A DNA stretch of 45,900 nucleotides from JAZDJP01 sp043803805 (GCA_043803805.1 JAZDJP010000072.1:1-45900), one strand, 5' to 3'. Numbered from the stretch's first letter, positions 1-9,106 are shown. The notes: generated by a model from the sequence alone, not told the origin. Numbers and translations are program-made.

Positions 1-45
1 AGACGTGGTTCGTCCCTCGCAGAAACACCGCGGAGTCGGGAACCG

Positions 46-66
46 GAATCGTGATTCGAGATTCGC
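46..66. repeat. Heptamer word array, three units
   Basis: Three consecutive heptamers of the form GAATCGT, GATTCGA, GATTCGC. They match in style the GATTCGC-like heptamers at 2956-2983, 5071-5084 and 9201-9221. No gene is supported in 1-289; the region holds only repeats and lies downstream of alaS. Confidence 0.5.
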
Positions 67-90
67 AGGAGGAAATCACGGCATTTGGAG

Positions 91-141
91 GGCTCGCCTC
101 CCGGCGAGCCGAATCATGTACGGCGGCGCAGAAGCGCCGCC
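91..141. repeat. Two tetraloop hairpin repeats
   Basis: Two perfect 8-bp stems with 4-nt loops. The first is GGCTCGCC, loop TCCC, at 91-110. The second is GGCGGCGC, loop AGAA, at 122-141. Further members lie at 17698-17717 and 43064-43083. The first stem differs in sequence but stays fully paired. The other copies are followed by a short (A/C)TCCA tail. Confidence 0.6.
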
Positions 142-221
142 ATCCAATTCATCGCGCATCGCAGAAAAACCAGGGGATGATTGCTGTGATGTGAAGTTTC
201 ATTGCCATTTCTCGACTTCCA

Positions 222-253
222 GACTCGGCGACTCTCCGACTCGCTGACTCCCA
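222..253 (+). repeat. GACTC octamer array, copy a
   Basis: Consecutive octamers each beginning GACTC, with tails GGC, TCC, GCT and CCA. The array is part of a dispersed family with copies near 5092, 9024, 9107, 13639, 17749 and a GAGTT variant at 30223. Confidence 0.7.
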
Positions 254-263
254 AACCTCCCCA

Positions 264-298
264 ATTCATCATTCATCATTCCGCATTCATCATTGTAA
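264..298. repeat. Heptamer word array next to the alaS stop codon
   Basis: Heptamers read CATCATT, CATCATT, CCGCATT, CATCATT (267-294). The pattern is word, word, variant, word. It parallels exactly the array at 29363-29390, where the words are CAGCACT and the variant is CCGTACT. The alaS stop codon (290-292, minus strand) falls inside the last unit. Confidence 0.65.
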
Positions 299-2947
299 TT
301 TTCCTTCCACCCACGCCCGCGCCGCGGCGAGGGCCTCCGGGATCTTCGCGGCATCGCGCCCCCCCGCCTGGGCGGAGACGGGTTTTCCGCCCCCCTTCCC
401 GCCGACGATCGGCGCGATCGTCTTCACAAGATCCCCCGCGGAGAGCCCGCGTTTCACAAGATCGTCCGAGATCGTCGCGAAGAGCCCCACACGGCCCTCC
501 TCCTTCCCGGCCAGAACGATGACCCCCTCCCCGAGCGCACGGCGGAGGTCGTCGGACAATGCCTTGAGCTCCTCCATCCCGGCGTCGAGTTCCGCCAGAA
601 TCACCCGGATGCCCTTCACGTCAACCGCCTTCGCGAGGATCTCGTCCATCCCCCCCGCCATCTCCCGGCGGCGCATGTCCGAAATCTCCTTCCGGAGGAC
701 CTTGACCTCGTCGAGAAGCTTCTGGACCCGCGCCGGGACCTCCTTCTCGGGAACGTCGAGGGCCGCGGCCACCGTGCGGCACTGCCGCTCCATCGCCAGA
801 AAATAATCCATCGCCGCGGAACCCGCCACCATCTCGATCCGGCGCACACCGGCGGCCACGGAGCCCTCGTACAGGATGCGGACCGGCCCGATGTCCCCCG
901 TGCGGCGGACGTGTGTCCCCCCGCAAAGCTCGCGGCTGAAATCCCCGATCTCGACCATGCGGACGCGGTCGCCGTATTTCTCCCCGAAGAAGGCAAGCGC
1001 CCCGCGCGACCGGGCCTCCTCGAGCGTCATCTCATGGGTGACGACCTCCGTGTTTTCGAGGACCCGCGCGTTGACGATGCCCTCGATTTTTTCGAGGGCA
1101 TCCCCGGCCACGGCGGCGTAGTGGGTGAAATCGAAGCGGAGGCGATCCGGCGAAACCTGGGAGCCGGCCTGTTCGACCTGACTGCCCAGGACGCTCCGCA
1201 GGGCGAATTGCAGCAGATGGGTCGCGGTGTGGTGGCGGGCCGTGGCCATGCGCCGGACGGCGTCCACCTCGGCCCGGACCGCGCGGTTCGCCTTGAGACG
1301 CCCCTTTTTCACCGTCCCGCGGTGGATGACAACCCCCTCGGTCTTCCGCGTGTCGGCGACATCGAACTCCCCGCCCTCCCAGGTGATTTTTCCGCGGTCG
1401 CCGGCCTGGCCGCCCGACTCCCCATAGAACGGCGTGCGGTCGAGAATGACCCCGGCCGGCTCGCCCGCGGCCGCCGCCTCCATCGTCCGCGGGTCCTCCC
1501 CCTCCCCACCCGCCAGGACCGCCAGCACCCGGCCGTCCGAACCGAGTTTCCCATAGCCCGTGAATTCAGTGCCGGCGCCGATCCCGGGAATCTCCTTTAG
1601 TGATTTCCCGCCAAAGATGTCCTTCGCCATGCCGCTGCCCAGACGCGCCTTCTCCCGCTGACACTCCATCTCCGCCTGAAATCCCTTCTCGTCCACCCCC
1701 AGACCCAGCCGCCGGAGTTCCGCGACCGTCATCTCCAGGGGAAACCCGTAGGTGTCGTAGAGCCGGAACGCGTCGGCGCCGGGAAGAAGTTTCTTTCCGT
1801 CGGCCTGGAGCGCCCCCACCATCTCACCGAGCACCTGGGTGCCCTGGGCGAGGGTCTCGAGAAACCGCCGCTCCTCCTCCCGGACCGTCTCCCGGACCCG
1901 GGGCTCGCGATCCTGAAGTTCCGGATAGGCCTCCTTCATCACATTCGTCACCAGCGGCACCAGCCCGTTCAGAAACGGCTCCGTCGCGCCCAGATGGTTC
2001 CCGTCGCGGACGGCCCGGCGCAGGATCCGGCGGATGACGTAACCGCGGCCCTCGTTGGAGGGCAGGATGCCGTCCCCCACCGCGAAAACCACCCCGCGCA
2101 GGTGATCGGCGATGCGCCGGATAAGGGCGCCCGTCTCATTCGTGGGAACATACGGGGTCTTCAGCGTCTCGGAGACGCCGGCGATGAGCGGCTTGAATAA
2201 ATCCGTTTCGAAATTCGTCCGGACCCCCTGGAGGATGGCCGTGATGCGCTCGAGGCCCATCCCCGTGTCGATGTTCTTCCGGGGGAGCGGAACGAGCACC
2301 CCGCCCTCCTTGCGTTCGTACTGCATGAAGACAAGATTCCAGATCTCCACGAAACGCCCGCATTCGCACCGCGGGCCGCAGTCCGGAAGCCCGCAGGATT
2401 TGTCCCCGCCCCAATCGTAGAAGATCTCCGAACAGGGGCCGCAGGGGCCGTTGGGGCCTTCGGAGGGAGCGCTCGCCGGCCAGAAGTTGTCCGCCTCGCC
2501 GTAGCGGAAAATGCGCGCGGCCGGCACCCCGATCTCCTTCTCCCAAATGCGCCAGGCCTCGTCATCGCGCTCGTAGACCGACACCGTGAGTTTCGCCGCC
2601 GGCAGGCGCAGGTGTCTGGTGAGGAACTCCCACGCCCAGCCGATCGCCTCCGTCTTGAAATAGTCCCCGAAGGAGAAATTCCCGAGCATCTCAAAGAACG
2701 TATGGTGGGATGCGGTCCGCCCCACCTTCTCGATGTCCGGGGTGCGAAAACACTTCTGGCTGGAGGTCGCCCGGATGTAGTCCGATTGTCCCAGCCCCAG
2801 GAATCGGTCCTTGAATTGGTTCATCCCGGCGCCGGTGAAAAGGAGCGACGGATCGTTGTGGGGAATCAGGGAGGCGCTGGGGACAACGGTGTGCCCCCGT
2901 TCCTTGTAGAACGCCAGAAATGACTTGCGGACGGTGTTCGATGTCAT
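290..2947 (-). CDS. alaS: Alanyl-tRNA synthetase
   Basis: Cytoplasmic class II aminoacyl-tRNA synthetase that charges tRNA-Ala. At 885 residues it has the usual full length. The N-terminal catalytic domain is recognisable from the start (TGAGMNQFKDRFLG near residue 40). A Cys-rich insertion (CGLPDCGPRCECGRF) precedes EIWNLVFMQ and is common in the family. The editing domain has the zinc motif HHTATH near residue 570 and CGGTHV near 673. The C-terminal domain with the glycine-rich GGKGGGKP end is intact. The ATG start matches the conserved N-terminus. The stop codon lies in a heptamer repeat. The gene appears monocistronic, with its own extended -10 promoter behind the TlpA-like gene. Confidence 0.98.
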   Translation of the reverse strand: MTSNTVRKSFLAFYKERGHTVVPSASLIPHNDPSLLFTGAGMNQFKDRFLGLGQSDYIRATSSQKCFRTPDIEKVGRTASHHTFFEMLGNFSFGDYFKTEAIGWAWEFLTRHLRLPAAKLTVSVYERDDEAWRIWEKEIGVPAARIFRYGEADNFWPASAPSEGPNGPCGPCSEIFYDWGGDKSCGLPDCGPRCECGRFVEIWNLVFMQYERKEGGVLVPLPRKNIDTGMGLERITAILQGVRTNFETDLFKPLIAGVSETLKTPYVPTNETGALIRRIADHLRGVVFAVGDGILPSNEGRGYVIRRILRRAVRDGNHLGATEPFLNGLVPLVTNVMKEAYPELQDREPRVRETVREEERRFLETLAQGTQVLGEMVGALQADGKKLLPGADAFRLYDTYGFPLEMTVAELRRLGLGVDEKGFQAEMECQREKARLGSGMAKDIFGGKSLKEIPGIGAGTEFTGYGKLGSDGRVLAVLAGGEGEDPRTMEAAAAGEPAGVILDRTPFYGESGGQAGDRGKITWEGGEFDVADTRKTEGVVIHRGTVKKGRLKANRAVRAEVDAVRRMATARHHTATHLLQFALRSVLGSQVEQAGSQVSPDRLRFDFTHYAAVAGDALEKIEGIVNARVLENTEVVTHEMTLEEARSRGALAFFGEKYGDRVRMVEIGDFSRELCGGTHVRRTGDIGPVRILYEGSVAAGVRRIEMVAGSAAMDYFLAMERQCRTVAAALDVPEKEVPARVQKLLDEVKVLRKEISDMRRREMAGGMDEILAKAVDVKGIRVILAELDAGMEELKALSDDLRRALGEGVIVLAGKEEGRVGLFATISDDLVKRGLSAGDLVKTIAPIVGGKGGGKPVSAQAGGRDAAKIPEALAAARAWVEGKLQ

Positions 2948-2955
2948 GGGTTCGT

Positions 2956-2983
2956 GGATCGCGATTCGCGAATCGTGAAAATC
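2956..2983. repeat. Four GATTCGC-like heptamers in the alaS leader
   Basis: Four heptamers (GGATCGC, GATTCGC, GAATCGT, GAAAATC) sit 8 nt upstream of the alaS start. They include the 14-base palindrome CGATTCGCGAATCG. No Shine-Dalgarno sequence is obvious next to the start. Confidence 0.4.
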
Positions 2984-3025
2984 TCCAGCCCCTTCGGTTA
3001 CCCGCCCGAAAGTTTCCCCTTCGGA

Positions 3026-3060
3026 CCTCCGCCGGGAAAAGGCGGAGGGGTATTATAGCA
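3026..3060 (-). promoter_or_regulatory. alaS promoter (extended -10) and 5'-terminal hairpin
   Basis: On the minus strand TGCTATAAT (-10 at 3057-3052) is a perfect extended -10. The predicted transcript start, near 3045, falls at the edge of a perfect 8-bp hairpin (CCTCCGCC with GGCGGAGG, loop 7 nt, 3026-3048). The mRNA would therefore begin in a stem-loop. No T-box features were recognised. Confidence 0.5.
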
Positions 3061-3082
3061 ATGGACCGGCGGGAGAAAAGGG

Positions 3083-4120
3083 CTACTTTGCCGCCATCTC
3101 CTTGAGCGTGTCCAGGAGATCCCCCGAGGCCCGGGCGGCCCGGGTGGCGCCGAATTTCTGCTGTATCTCCTTGAGGCGGGAGGCGATCTGAACGAAGGTG
3201 GTCTTGTTCCGGCCCACGCAGACGGGGCACTCCGACCGGAAGGACGTGTGGTTGGCGCACGGAACGCACGCCGCGAGGGCGGTCTCCGCCTGATCGAAAG
3301 CCTTCCCCGCCACGATTTCGTCCTTCACCTCCTTCGTCTCGGCGAGTTTTCGGGCGGCGTCCACGGCGGGCGTCGTGAGTTCAATCCCCCCGAACCGGTC
3401 GGCAAGCCAGGCGAATATCGCGTAGGCCTCGACGGGATTCCGGTCGGCGGCGGCGGTGGCCGCATCCATCCTCTCCTGGAGGCGCTTGTTCAGCGTATCA
3501 AGAATGAGTTTCGCGGCCCGCCCCGTCGCGCCCGTCTCCTTCGCCCGGGCGGACACCTGCCGGTAGGCGACGGGGAAATCCTTTCCCCCCGACAGGGGAT
3601 TCTCGAGGGCGGCGAACGAACCGAGATCCACCCCAGCCAGGAACATCGCCGGGGCCGCGTCGAGCGCCTTCCCGACGGCCCGTTCGAGGCCCGCGCCGGG
3701 ATACCCCTCCCACGTCACCACCCCCTCGTGACTGATGACGAGCGCGTGGGGAATGGCGGTCACCTCGCACGCATCTCCCGTCCCGTCGTCCATTCCCACG
3801 AGATAGGAAATCTTCCGGGTCCCGACGCACTCCTTCACCTTTTCCGGGGTGTCCCCCTGGGCGAGGGCGAGAAGGACCAGCCCCCGGTCGGCGCACGTGC
3901 GATGGAGTTCATTCAGTTGGGGAATGCAGGCCTGACTCGCCGCGTCCCAGGTCGCCCAAAACTCGATGACCATCACCCGCCCCTTGAGAGTTTTGAAATC
4001 CGGGGGTTTGGCCGACGTCCACTTCTGGGCGCGCAGCGGCGGGGCCTTCTGCCCCACCATCCCGGCCCGGGCGGGCAAGGCCAGAAGACCCAGCACGAGC
4101 AAAACTCCAACAATGCGCAT
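3083..4120 (-). CDS. TlpA/AhpC-like thioredoxin-fold protein lacking the CxxC
   Basis: The start chosen at 4120 follows GGAGG with 8-nt spacing. It gives 345 residues with a clear signal peptide (about residues 1-19), so export is expected. Residues 23-160 match the redoxin/TlpA pattern (KAPPLRAQKW, VIEFWATW, later IPHALVISHEG with the cis-Pro region). The usual CxxC after FWATW is replaced by DAAS (residues 59-62), so normal disulfide chemistry is unlikely, although C65 lies just after it. The C-terminal half is helical and holds four cysteines in a CX2C-X9-CX2C arrangement (285, 288, 298, 301) that resembles a small metal-binding knuckle. The function is unknown; it may be a structural or metal-binding derivative. 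A possible promoter is TTGCAT-17-TAGAAT (4244-4216). Confidence 0.8.
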   Translation of the reverse strand: MRIVGVLLVLGLLALPARAGMVGQKAPPLRAQKWTSAKPPDFKTLKGRVMVIEFWATWDAASQACIPQLNELHRTCADRGLVLLALAQGDTPEKVKECVGTRKISYLVGMDDGTGDACEVTAIPHALVISHEGVVTWEGYPGAGLERAVGKALDAAPAMFLAGVDLGSFAALENPLSGGKDFPVAYRQVSARAKETGATGRAAKLILDTLNKRLQERMDAATAAADRNPVEAYAIFAWLADRFGGIELTTPAVDAARKLAETKEVKDEIVAGKAFDQAETALAACVPCANHTSFRSECPVCVGRNKTTFVQIASRLKEIQQKFGATRAARASGDLLDTLKEMAAK

Positions 4121-4305
4121 CACGGCATCCTCCGGGAAAATCGCGTCCGGTGACCCGACATCCCTCCACGGCCGGCGACCCGCGGCCCATCCCTTCGCAC
4201 CGGCCGACACGTCGGATTCTAATGACCCCGGCCCGTTCATGCAACAAATCCCCCACGGCATGTGAAGAGTGAATTATGGGAGACACGAATTGAATACATT
4301 CCCGC

Positions 4306-4333
4306 TTGAACGCCCGTCGCCTTCGACTAGAAT
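4306..4333 (+). promoter_or_regulatory. Promoter of the YcxB-like gene
   Basis: TTGAAC (4306-4311), 16-nt spacer, TAGAAT (4328-4333). The predicted leader is about 50 nt. The region 4121-4390 is the divergent intergenic space and holds no gene. Confidence 0.5.
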
Positions 4334-4390
4334 CCATAATCAATTCGTCCGAACGGTAACGTTCAATCCCTCCCTTGTTAGGAAATACCT

Positions 4391-4951
4391 ATGATCGAAG
4401 CGTCCTTTCGCGTTGGGGTTGATGACGTTTGTGCGTTCAGTGAGTATTATGCAAAACATAACCCCGATTCCCGACGAGCCCTCCTATTTGTTAGTCTGCT
4501 TATAGTTGGCATCGTTGCATTAATCGGAGGAGCCTTTTTGCTACTTGGACTTGTGCTCGTATTCAGTAATGATGCGATATTCCCTTCGACCGTGATTTTC
4601 ATGTGCATCCTGGGCCTAGGCATCGGTGCATTTATAGGTTTTGATTTTTATCGCAACGGTCCAAAGATTCATGCGCAAGGAACGCGAAAAGCCTACGTTC
4701 GTCAACCCCATTCCACGCAACTCGGCAACAAAACGCTAACCATCAACGACAGCGGCATTGTGATTGCCGGTGAACATGGACGCTCCGAAATGACTTGGCG
4801 TAGCATAGCCAGAATTGAAGAAACTGCTGCACACATCTTTTTACTTGTCGGTCCGTTTCATGCCATTATCATTCCGAAAGCCTCGCTTGTGGGTACAAGT
4901 CCTGAAGTAGTAATTCAAGCTATCAAACCTCACATGCCCAATATCACCTAA
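4391..4951 (+). CDS. YcxB-like membrane protein
   Basis: A 186-residue protein. The N-terminal part (MIEASFRVGVDDVCAFSEYY) and the later PH-like region (LTINDSGIVIAGEHGRSEMTWRSIARIEET) match the YcxB-like architecture of two transmembrane helices followed by a small beta domain. The helices are roughly residues 30-55 and 60-80. AGGA lies 8-10 nt before the ATG. Its base composition is visibly poorer in GC than its neighbours, which suggests recent acquisition. Function in this family is not established. The gene is divergent from the TlpA-like gene and is not in an operon. Confidence 0.75.
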   Translation: MIEASFRVGVDDVCAFSEYYAKHNPDSRRALLFVSLLIVGIVALIGGAFLLLGLVLVFSNDAIFPSTVIFMCILGLGIGAFIGFDFYRNGPKIHAQGTRKAYVRQPHSTQLGNKTLTINDSGIVIAGEHGRSEMTWRSIARIEETAAHIFLLVGPFHAIIIPKASLVGTSPEVVIQAIKPHMPNIT

Positions 4952-5070
4952 TCTGCGCTTACAACTTATCTTCCAAAGCATGATTGTTCGACTCCCGATA
5001 TTTCCATCCCCCATTCTGCGTTCCCGTGGTGATTCCGTGATTCGTGTTTTCGTGATGTGTTTTTTTCTGC

Positions 5071-5131
5071 GATTCGCGATTTTCCCTCTTCGACTCGGCG
5101 ACTCCCCGACTCGCGGACTCGCCGACTTCTT
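5071..5131 (+). repeat. Heptamer pair and GACTC octamer array, copy b
   Basis: GATTCGC and GATTTTC (5071-5084) precede a complete five-unit octamer array (5092-5131): GACTC with tails GGC, CCC, GCG and GCC, then GACTTCTT. It lies between the convergent YcxB-like and GH123-like genes. Nothing else is seen in 4952-5184. Confidence 0.7.
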
Positions 5132-5184
5132 CCCCCAGTTTCAAGTTGCCAGTTTCCGCTTGCGGCCTGACAATGATTCACCCT

Positions 5185-7791
5185 TTACAGGCCCTTGCCG
5201 GCCACCTCCGCGGCCAGGCGGTACGCGGCTTCCGCGCGCGCCGGCCAGAGCGGAATGGCCGTAAACTGGTCCCCCGTGGAGTGGGTCATCTTGCAGAGCG
5301 CCGCGCGCGAGGCGACGAGCTTCCGGCACCTCTCGGCCAGATCGCCGCCCACCGTATTGGCGGCCAGGGCGTCCTCGATGAACCGGCGCGCCTCGGTCTC
5401 CTGGAGCCCCTCGCGCAGGGCCTCGATCTTCGGCGTGGAGACGGCCCCGCTCTTCCCGGGGAAGGACAGGTAATGCACCTGCGGGCCGCGTTGGGCGGCC
5501 GAAGCCCCCGGCCAACGGCTGAAAAGCGAGCCGTCCGTGGAGTAGTTGCCCCCTACGCTGCCCTTCACCGGCCAGTAGTCCAGGCATGTCCGTCCGGCGC
5601 CGCTGTCGCCCAAGAGGTAGGCCCGCTCGGCCATGGTCCGCATGGAGATCGCCGGCTGGCCGGGGTCGCTTATCCGCTCCATCATGATGCTGATCAGCCC
5701 CTTGCCGTCGTTGGGGAACTTGGGCAGAGGGCTGGGCACGGGCAGGGGATAGAGGATGTACATCCACTCCACGTACCGATGTGTGGGGAACTCGTTGGGC
5801 CGTGCGCGGTTGTGCTTGGCGATGTGCCAGCCGGCGCCGGGGGCGATCTCCTTGAAGAAGGCGACCACGTCCTTGTGGATGCCCCCGCAGTGGCCGACAC
5901 CGAAGACCAGAGTCCCCGACAGCCCCTTCTTCTTGAGCCTCTCCTGGAGCTGGTCCACCAGAGGTTTCCACTGCTTCCTGGACTCCTCCGTCCCGTACAG
6001 CGGCATCTCGACCATCTCGCGCTTCTTGGCGGCCGGGTCCACCACCGTCACCGACACCGCCCGCTTGGTCGGGTCCGCCACGCCCCAGCCGCCCCCGAAG
6101 TACACCTGGCAGGCCACGATCTTGATCGTGCAGTATTTCATGAGCAGATCGAGATAGCGGTCGAAGGCCGAGAAGTCGTAGTCGTAGGAGCCGTCGGCCT
6201 TCCTGATCCATGTGACCATGCTCTCGTCGTTGCCGAACTCCGTCCGGCAGACCAGGGGCACGCATGCGAAATTGTTGCCGAGGTGACCCAATAGCTCGGC
6301 GGACTTCTCCAGACGTTTCCAGTGTTCCTCGGACCAGACGGGAACATCGTACTGCAGAGCCACCGAGTCCGGCGACTCGTAGATGGACATGAAGCTCCGG
6401 AAGGCGGTGGGGTCGGGCAGAGTCCAGCCAACGACATCGATCTCCACGGGGACCTTGACGGCCGCGACACCGGCCGCCGAGAGCTCCAGAGTCCCCTGGT
6501 ACTTGCCCGCGGCGGCGCCCTTGGGCACCTGCACGGTGACCCACACCGGCTGGACGACGCCCTTGCCCGGGCCGGGCTCGACCCTGGCCGGCGGCTCCTT
6601 CTCCAGGCCGATGAAGATCGAGGGATTGCCGTAGCCCTGGCCCAGATGCGAGATCTGGGCGTAGCGCACCCGGATGTTCGCGGCCGGTATCGTGCCGGCG
6701 CCCTTGAGGTCGGTCACGACGGCCTTGAGTCCGTCAAGGGGCGCATCCGAGCCGGCCACGACCAGACCGGAGTAGAAGCCGTTGGCGGCGCCGACCAACG
6801 TGATTGGCCCGACCGGCTCGTTGGGATCGGCGTAGTCGGCGTCGTTGAACTGCCGGTGCATGTCCTGGTTCCAGACCCGGAATCCCTTGGGCCGGGACAA
6901 GTTCGGCTCGATGGCTCCCGGGGCGGCGTCGGCCGCCAGGCGCAGGGCGTTCAGGCCGATGTGCGGCCAGCAGGCCGGATAATCCCCCTTGTAGAACTGC
7001 AGGGCCTCCGGCCGGTGGGCGGCCGCGTGGACCTCCACCGCCAGGACGTTCACCCCCTTGCGCAGGCCCTGGACCGGCAGGGCGATCGGCTTGACCTCCC
7101 GCGCGGCGCGTTTGGCCATCCTGTCGACGAGATCCGTCTCGCCCGCCTTGATCCGCCCGTCCGCGCCGGCCTGGAATGGGATGATCTTGCCTTTGGAGTC
7201 AACGTAGGCATCCAAAGGATAGGGGTCGGCCGGCGTGTCGAGCTTGACGTCCCCCGCGGGCATGTCCTGGCGGAAGACCTCCTTGCCGTTGAGGTAGACG
7301 ACCACGCCGCCGGCGTACTTCATGGTCAGGGCGATCTTCTTGACGGCGGCCGGGTCGGCCACCGCGAACCGGCCGCGGACACAGATGAGCCGGCGCCAGT
7401 TGAGGCCCCAGATGCCGGCGTGCCCCTGGTGGCCGCCGGGGAAGGGGCCGGCCGCACGCAGCCAGGAGGAGTCGTCGAAATCCGGTTTGGACCAGTCGGC
7501 CGGCGGAGACGGGGTCTCGTCGTCGCCGCCGACGGTCTTGGAAGCGGTCGCGGCCGGCTCGGCGGCCTTGAGCAGGTCCAGGGGGATGACGCCGGGCCCG
7601 CGCGCGCCGAAGAAGCGCCAGCAACCCGTGGCGTCCAGGATGGCCTGCGCGCCCTCGGCCGCGGCAATCTCCGCCGGCTCCCCGGCCACGGCCAAAGGCT
7701 TGGTCCAAAAGCCTCCGCCCATCCCCGCGCCAACCACCGCCACAACGACCGCCACCACCACATTCACCTTCGCCCACATCATCGTTCTCAT
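5185..7791 (-). CDS. Secreted GH123-like / DUF4091-domain glycoside hydrolase
   Basis: The start at 7791 follows GGAGG with good spacing and gives 868 residues beginning with a hydrophobic export signal (about residues 4-24). The first third is a jelly-roll-like region resembling a sugar-binding domain (a W-RFFGARGP start, ADWSKPDFDDSSWLRA, YLNGKEVFRQ). A beta-sandwich follows (VPVEIDVVGWTLPDP), then a TIM-barrel-like domain (FRSFMSIYESPDSVALQY onward). The end is typical of DUF4091/GH123 proteins (VHYLSFPGKSGAVSTPKIEALREG). The protein probably acts on amino-sugar or other glycans outside the cytoplasm; the substrate is unknown. It is the second gene of a minus-strand pair with the URO-D-like gene, with a 71-nt gap. 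Confidence 0.75.
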   Translation of the reverse strand: MRTMMWAKVNVVVAVVVAVVGAGMGGGFWTKPLAVAGEPAEIAAAEGAQAILDATGCWRFFGARGPGVIPLDLLKAAEPAATASKTVGGDDETPSPPADWSKPDFDDSSWLRAAGPFPGGHQGHAGIWGLNWRRLICVRGRFAVADPAAVKKIALTMKYAGGVVVYLNGKEVFRQDMPAGDVKLDTPADPYPLDAYVDSKGKIIPFQAGADGRIKAGETDLVDRMAKRAAREVKPIALPVQGLRKGVNVLAVEVHAAAHRPEALQFYKGDYPACWPHIGLNALRLAADAAPGAIEPNLSRPKGFRVWNQDMHRQFNDADYADPNEPVGPITLVGAANGFYSGLVVAGSDAPLDGLKAVVTDLKGAGTIPAANIRVRYAQISHLGQGYGNPSIFIGLEKEPPARVEPGPGKGVVQPVWVTVQVPKGAAAGKYQGTLELSAAGVAAVKVPVEIDVVGWTLPDPTAFRSFMSIYESPDSVALQYDVPVWSEEHWKRLEKSAELLGHLGNNFACVPLVCRTEFGNDESMVTWIRKADGSYDYDFSAFDRYLDLLMKYCTIKIVACQVYFGGGWGVADPTKRAVSVTVVDPAAKKREMVEMPLYGTEESRKQWKPLVDQLQERLKKKGLSGTLVFGVGHCGGIHKDVVAFFKEIAPGAGWHIAKHNRARPNEFPTHRYVEWMYILYPLPVPSPLPKFPNDGKGLISIMMERISDPGQPAISMRTMAERAYLLGDSGAGRTCLDYWPVKGSVGGNYSTDGSLFSRWPGASAAQRGPQVHYLSFPGKSGAVSTPKIEALREGLQETEARRFIEDALAANTVGGDLAERCRKLVASRAALCKMTHSTGDQFTAIPLWPARAEAAYRLAAEVAGKGL

Positions 7792-7862
7792 CGTTGCCTC
7801 CGTTGTGTTCGACACCCCATCCGACACCGCCACATCCCCGATGAATCTCACATCTTGTTCGA

Positions 7863-8939
7863 TCAGACGCCCCATCCCGCCGAATCCTCCAGCATCCGCC
7901 GCGCCGCGCGTTCCGATTCGCACCGCGTGAGAAGGAGCGTCCCGGCCTGGCCGAACTCCCTGACGAAGGGCGCCGCCTGCTCCGGCGGGACCGACAGCAC
8001 CATGGCCGCCTTGCCCGCCGCGTAGACCGGGCGCCAGACGGAATCCCACCAGGCGGGGTCGGCCGCGGCGGGTTGTCCCGCCCCGGGCGTCCACTGGATG
8101 GCCGTGAGGTTCCGGACCCGGAGGAGCGCGGGGAGGTGGCGGACGGCATTGGGTCCGTCCAGGTGATACACCGAGAAATCCACCCGGGCGCACTGGCGTT
8201 CAAGATGCGGGACGACGAATTCCGCGAACATGCCGGGGGAGATCATCGCGGAGAAATCACACTGGGTCTTGAGGGTGCGCCCCGGCCCCCAGCCGTTGAA
8301 CGCCATGTAGGCGTTGCCTCCGACACCGTCTCGGATGAGTTCCGCGAGCGGCTCGAACGCCCGGAAGTACAGGTCATCCAAATCGTCCAGGAGCCGGTGG
8401 ATCTCCCCCGGGCAATCCAGAAGATGCACGAGCAGCTCCTCGGTGCCCAGCAGTTCCGACAGGATGTCCACCCCCTCGATGATGTCGGGCATGGCCACCA
8501 GGCACTTGCCGCGGGCGCGCGCGAGGTGACGGCGGGTGGCATCGAGCGTCCAGCGCCAATAGGAATTCTCCGGGTCGAACGAAAGCCGGGCGGCGGCCGG
8601 GTCCGTAAAAATGGGATTGTACCAGACGGTGTCCCGAGTGAACTTCGGCTGGCTGCCGAGAAACAAATTCAGCGCCCCTGGCCCGAGCCCCGCGGTGACC
8701 CAGGGAAACGCGACGCCGCCGTAGAACGTGGCGGCCATACTCCGCTCCGCGCCGGCGAATTCCCAGGCGTCGTCCATCCAGAAGCCGCGGGGATCCGCCG
8801 GGTCCGGCGGCACGGCCGGCGCCGGAAGCGGCTTTTCGCGGGGCGCGGTGACCCCGAGCGCCCAGTGGCCGCGCACCTGGCGCTTCCACCACCCGGCGAG
8901 CCATTCGCGGGTCTCGGGCCAGTCGGGCTTATAAAGCAT
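7863..8939 (-). CDS. Uroporphyrinogen decarboxylase-like (URO-D family) protein
   Basis: Start at 8939 (MLYKPDWPETREWLAGWW), preceded by GGAG; 358 residues. The scaffold resembles URO-D/methyltransferase-like barrels: long helices, DIIEGVDILSELLGTEELL, HLERQCARVDFSVYHLDGPNAVRH and IQWTPGAGQP. It lacks the N-terminal signature of true HemE and no porphyrin genes are nearby. Such paralogues are frequent beside glycan-use genes and in corrinoid methyl-transfer systems. The role here is unknown. The gene is upstream of, and probably co-transcribed with, the GH123-like gene. It is unlikely to be heme biosynthetic. Confidence 0.7.
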   Translation of the reverse strand: MLYKPDWPETREWLAGWWKRQVRGHWALGVTAPREKPLPAPAVPPDPADPRGFWMDDAWEFAGAERSMAATFYGGVAFPWVTAGLGPGALNLFLGSQPKFTRDTVWYNPIFTDPAAARLSFDPENSYWRWTLDATRRHLARARGKCLVAMPDIIEGVDILSELLGTEELLVHLLDCPGEIHRLLDDLDDLYFRAFEPLAELIRDGVGGNAYMAFNGWGPGRTLKTQCDFSAMISPGMFAEFVVPHLERQCARVDFSVYHLDGPNAVRHLPALLRVRNLTAIQWTPGAGQPAAADPAWWDSVWRPVYAAGKAAMVLSVPPEQAAPFVREFGQAGTLLLTRCESERAARRMLEDSAGWGV

Positions 8940-9023
8940 CGCATCGTCTCCAGTTTTCCGGACGGGCCGCGCCTCACGTATGTGCGACTCCCGACTTCCC
9001 ATCGGTCCGCAATCCCTTTTCTT

Positions 9024-9055
9024 CGACTCGGTGACTCTCCGACTCGCGGACTTCT
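9024..9055 (+). repeat. GACTC octamer array, copy c (four units)
   Basis: Four octamers (tails GGT, TCC, GCG, then GACTTCTT). This copy lacks the GCC unit found in copies b, d, e and f, so the arrays vary by whole units. Confidence 0.7.
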
Positions 9056-9106
9056 TCCAACGGTCCCAGTTTCCGGTTTTTCAGCGATACGCGCTCTCTT
9101 GTTTTT

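Noticed and set aside
2940..3060. T-box riboswitch controlling alaS
   Set aside because: The leader is too short and lacks the T-box sequence and a terminator/antiterminator pair.
7863..8939. True heme-pathway HemE
   Set aside because: Only the general URO-D-like barrel is present, the N-terminal signature is missing, and no other tetrapyrrole gene is nearby.
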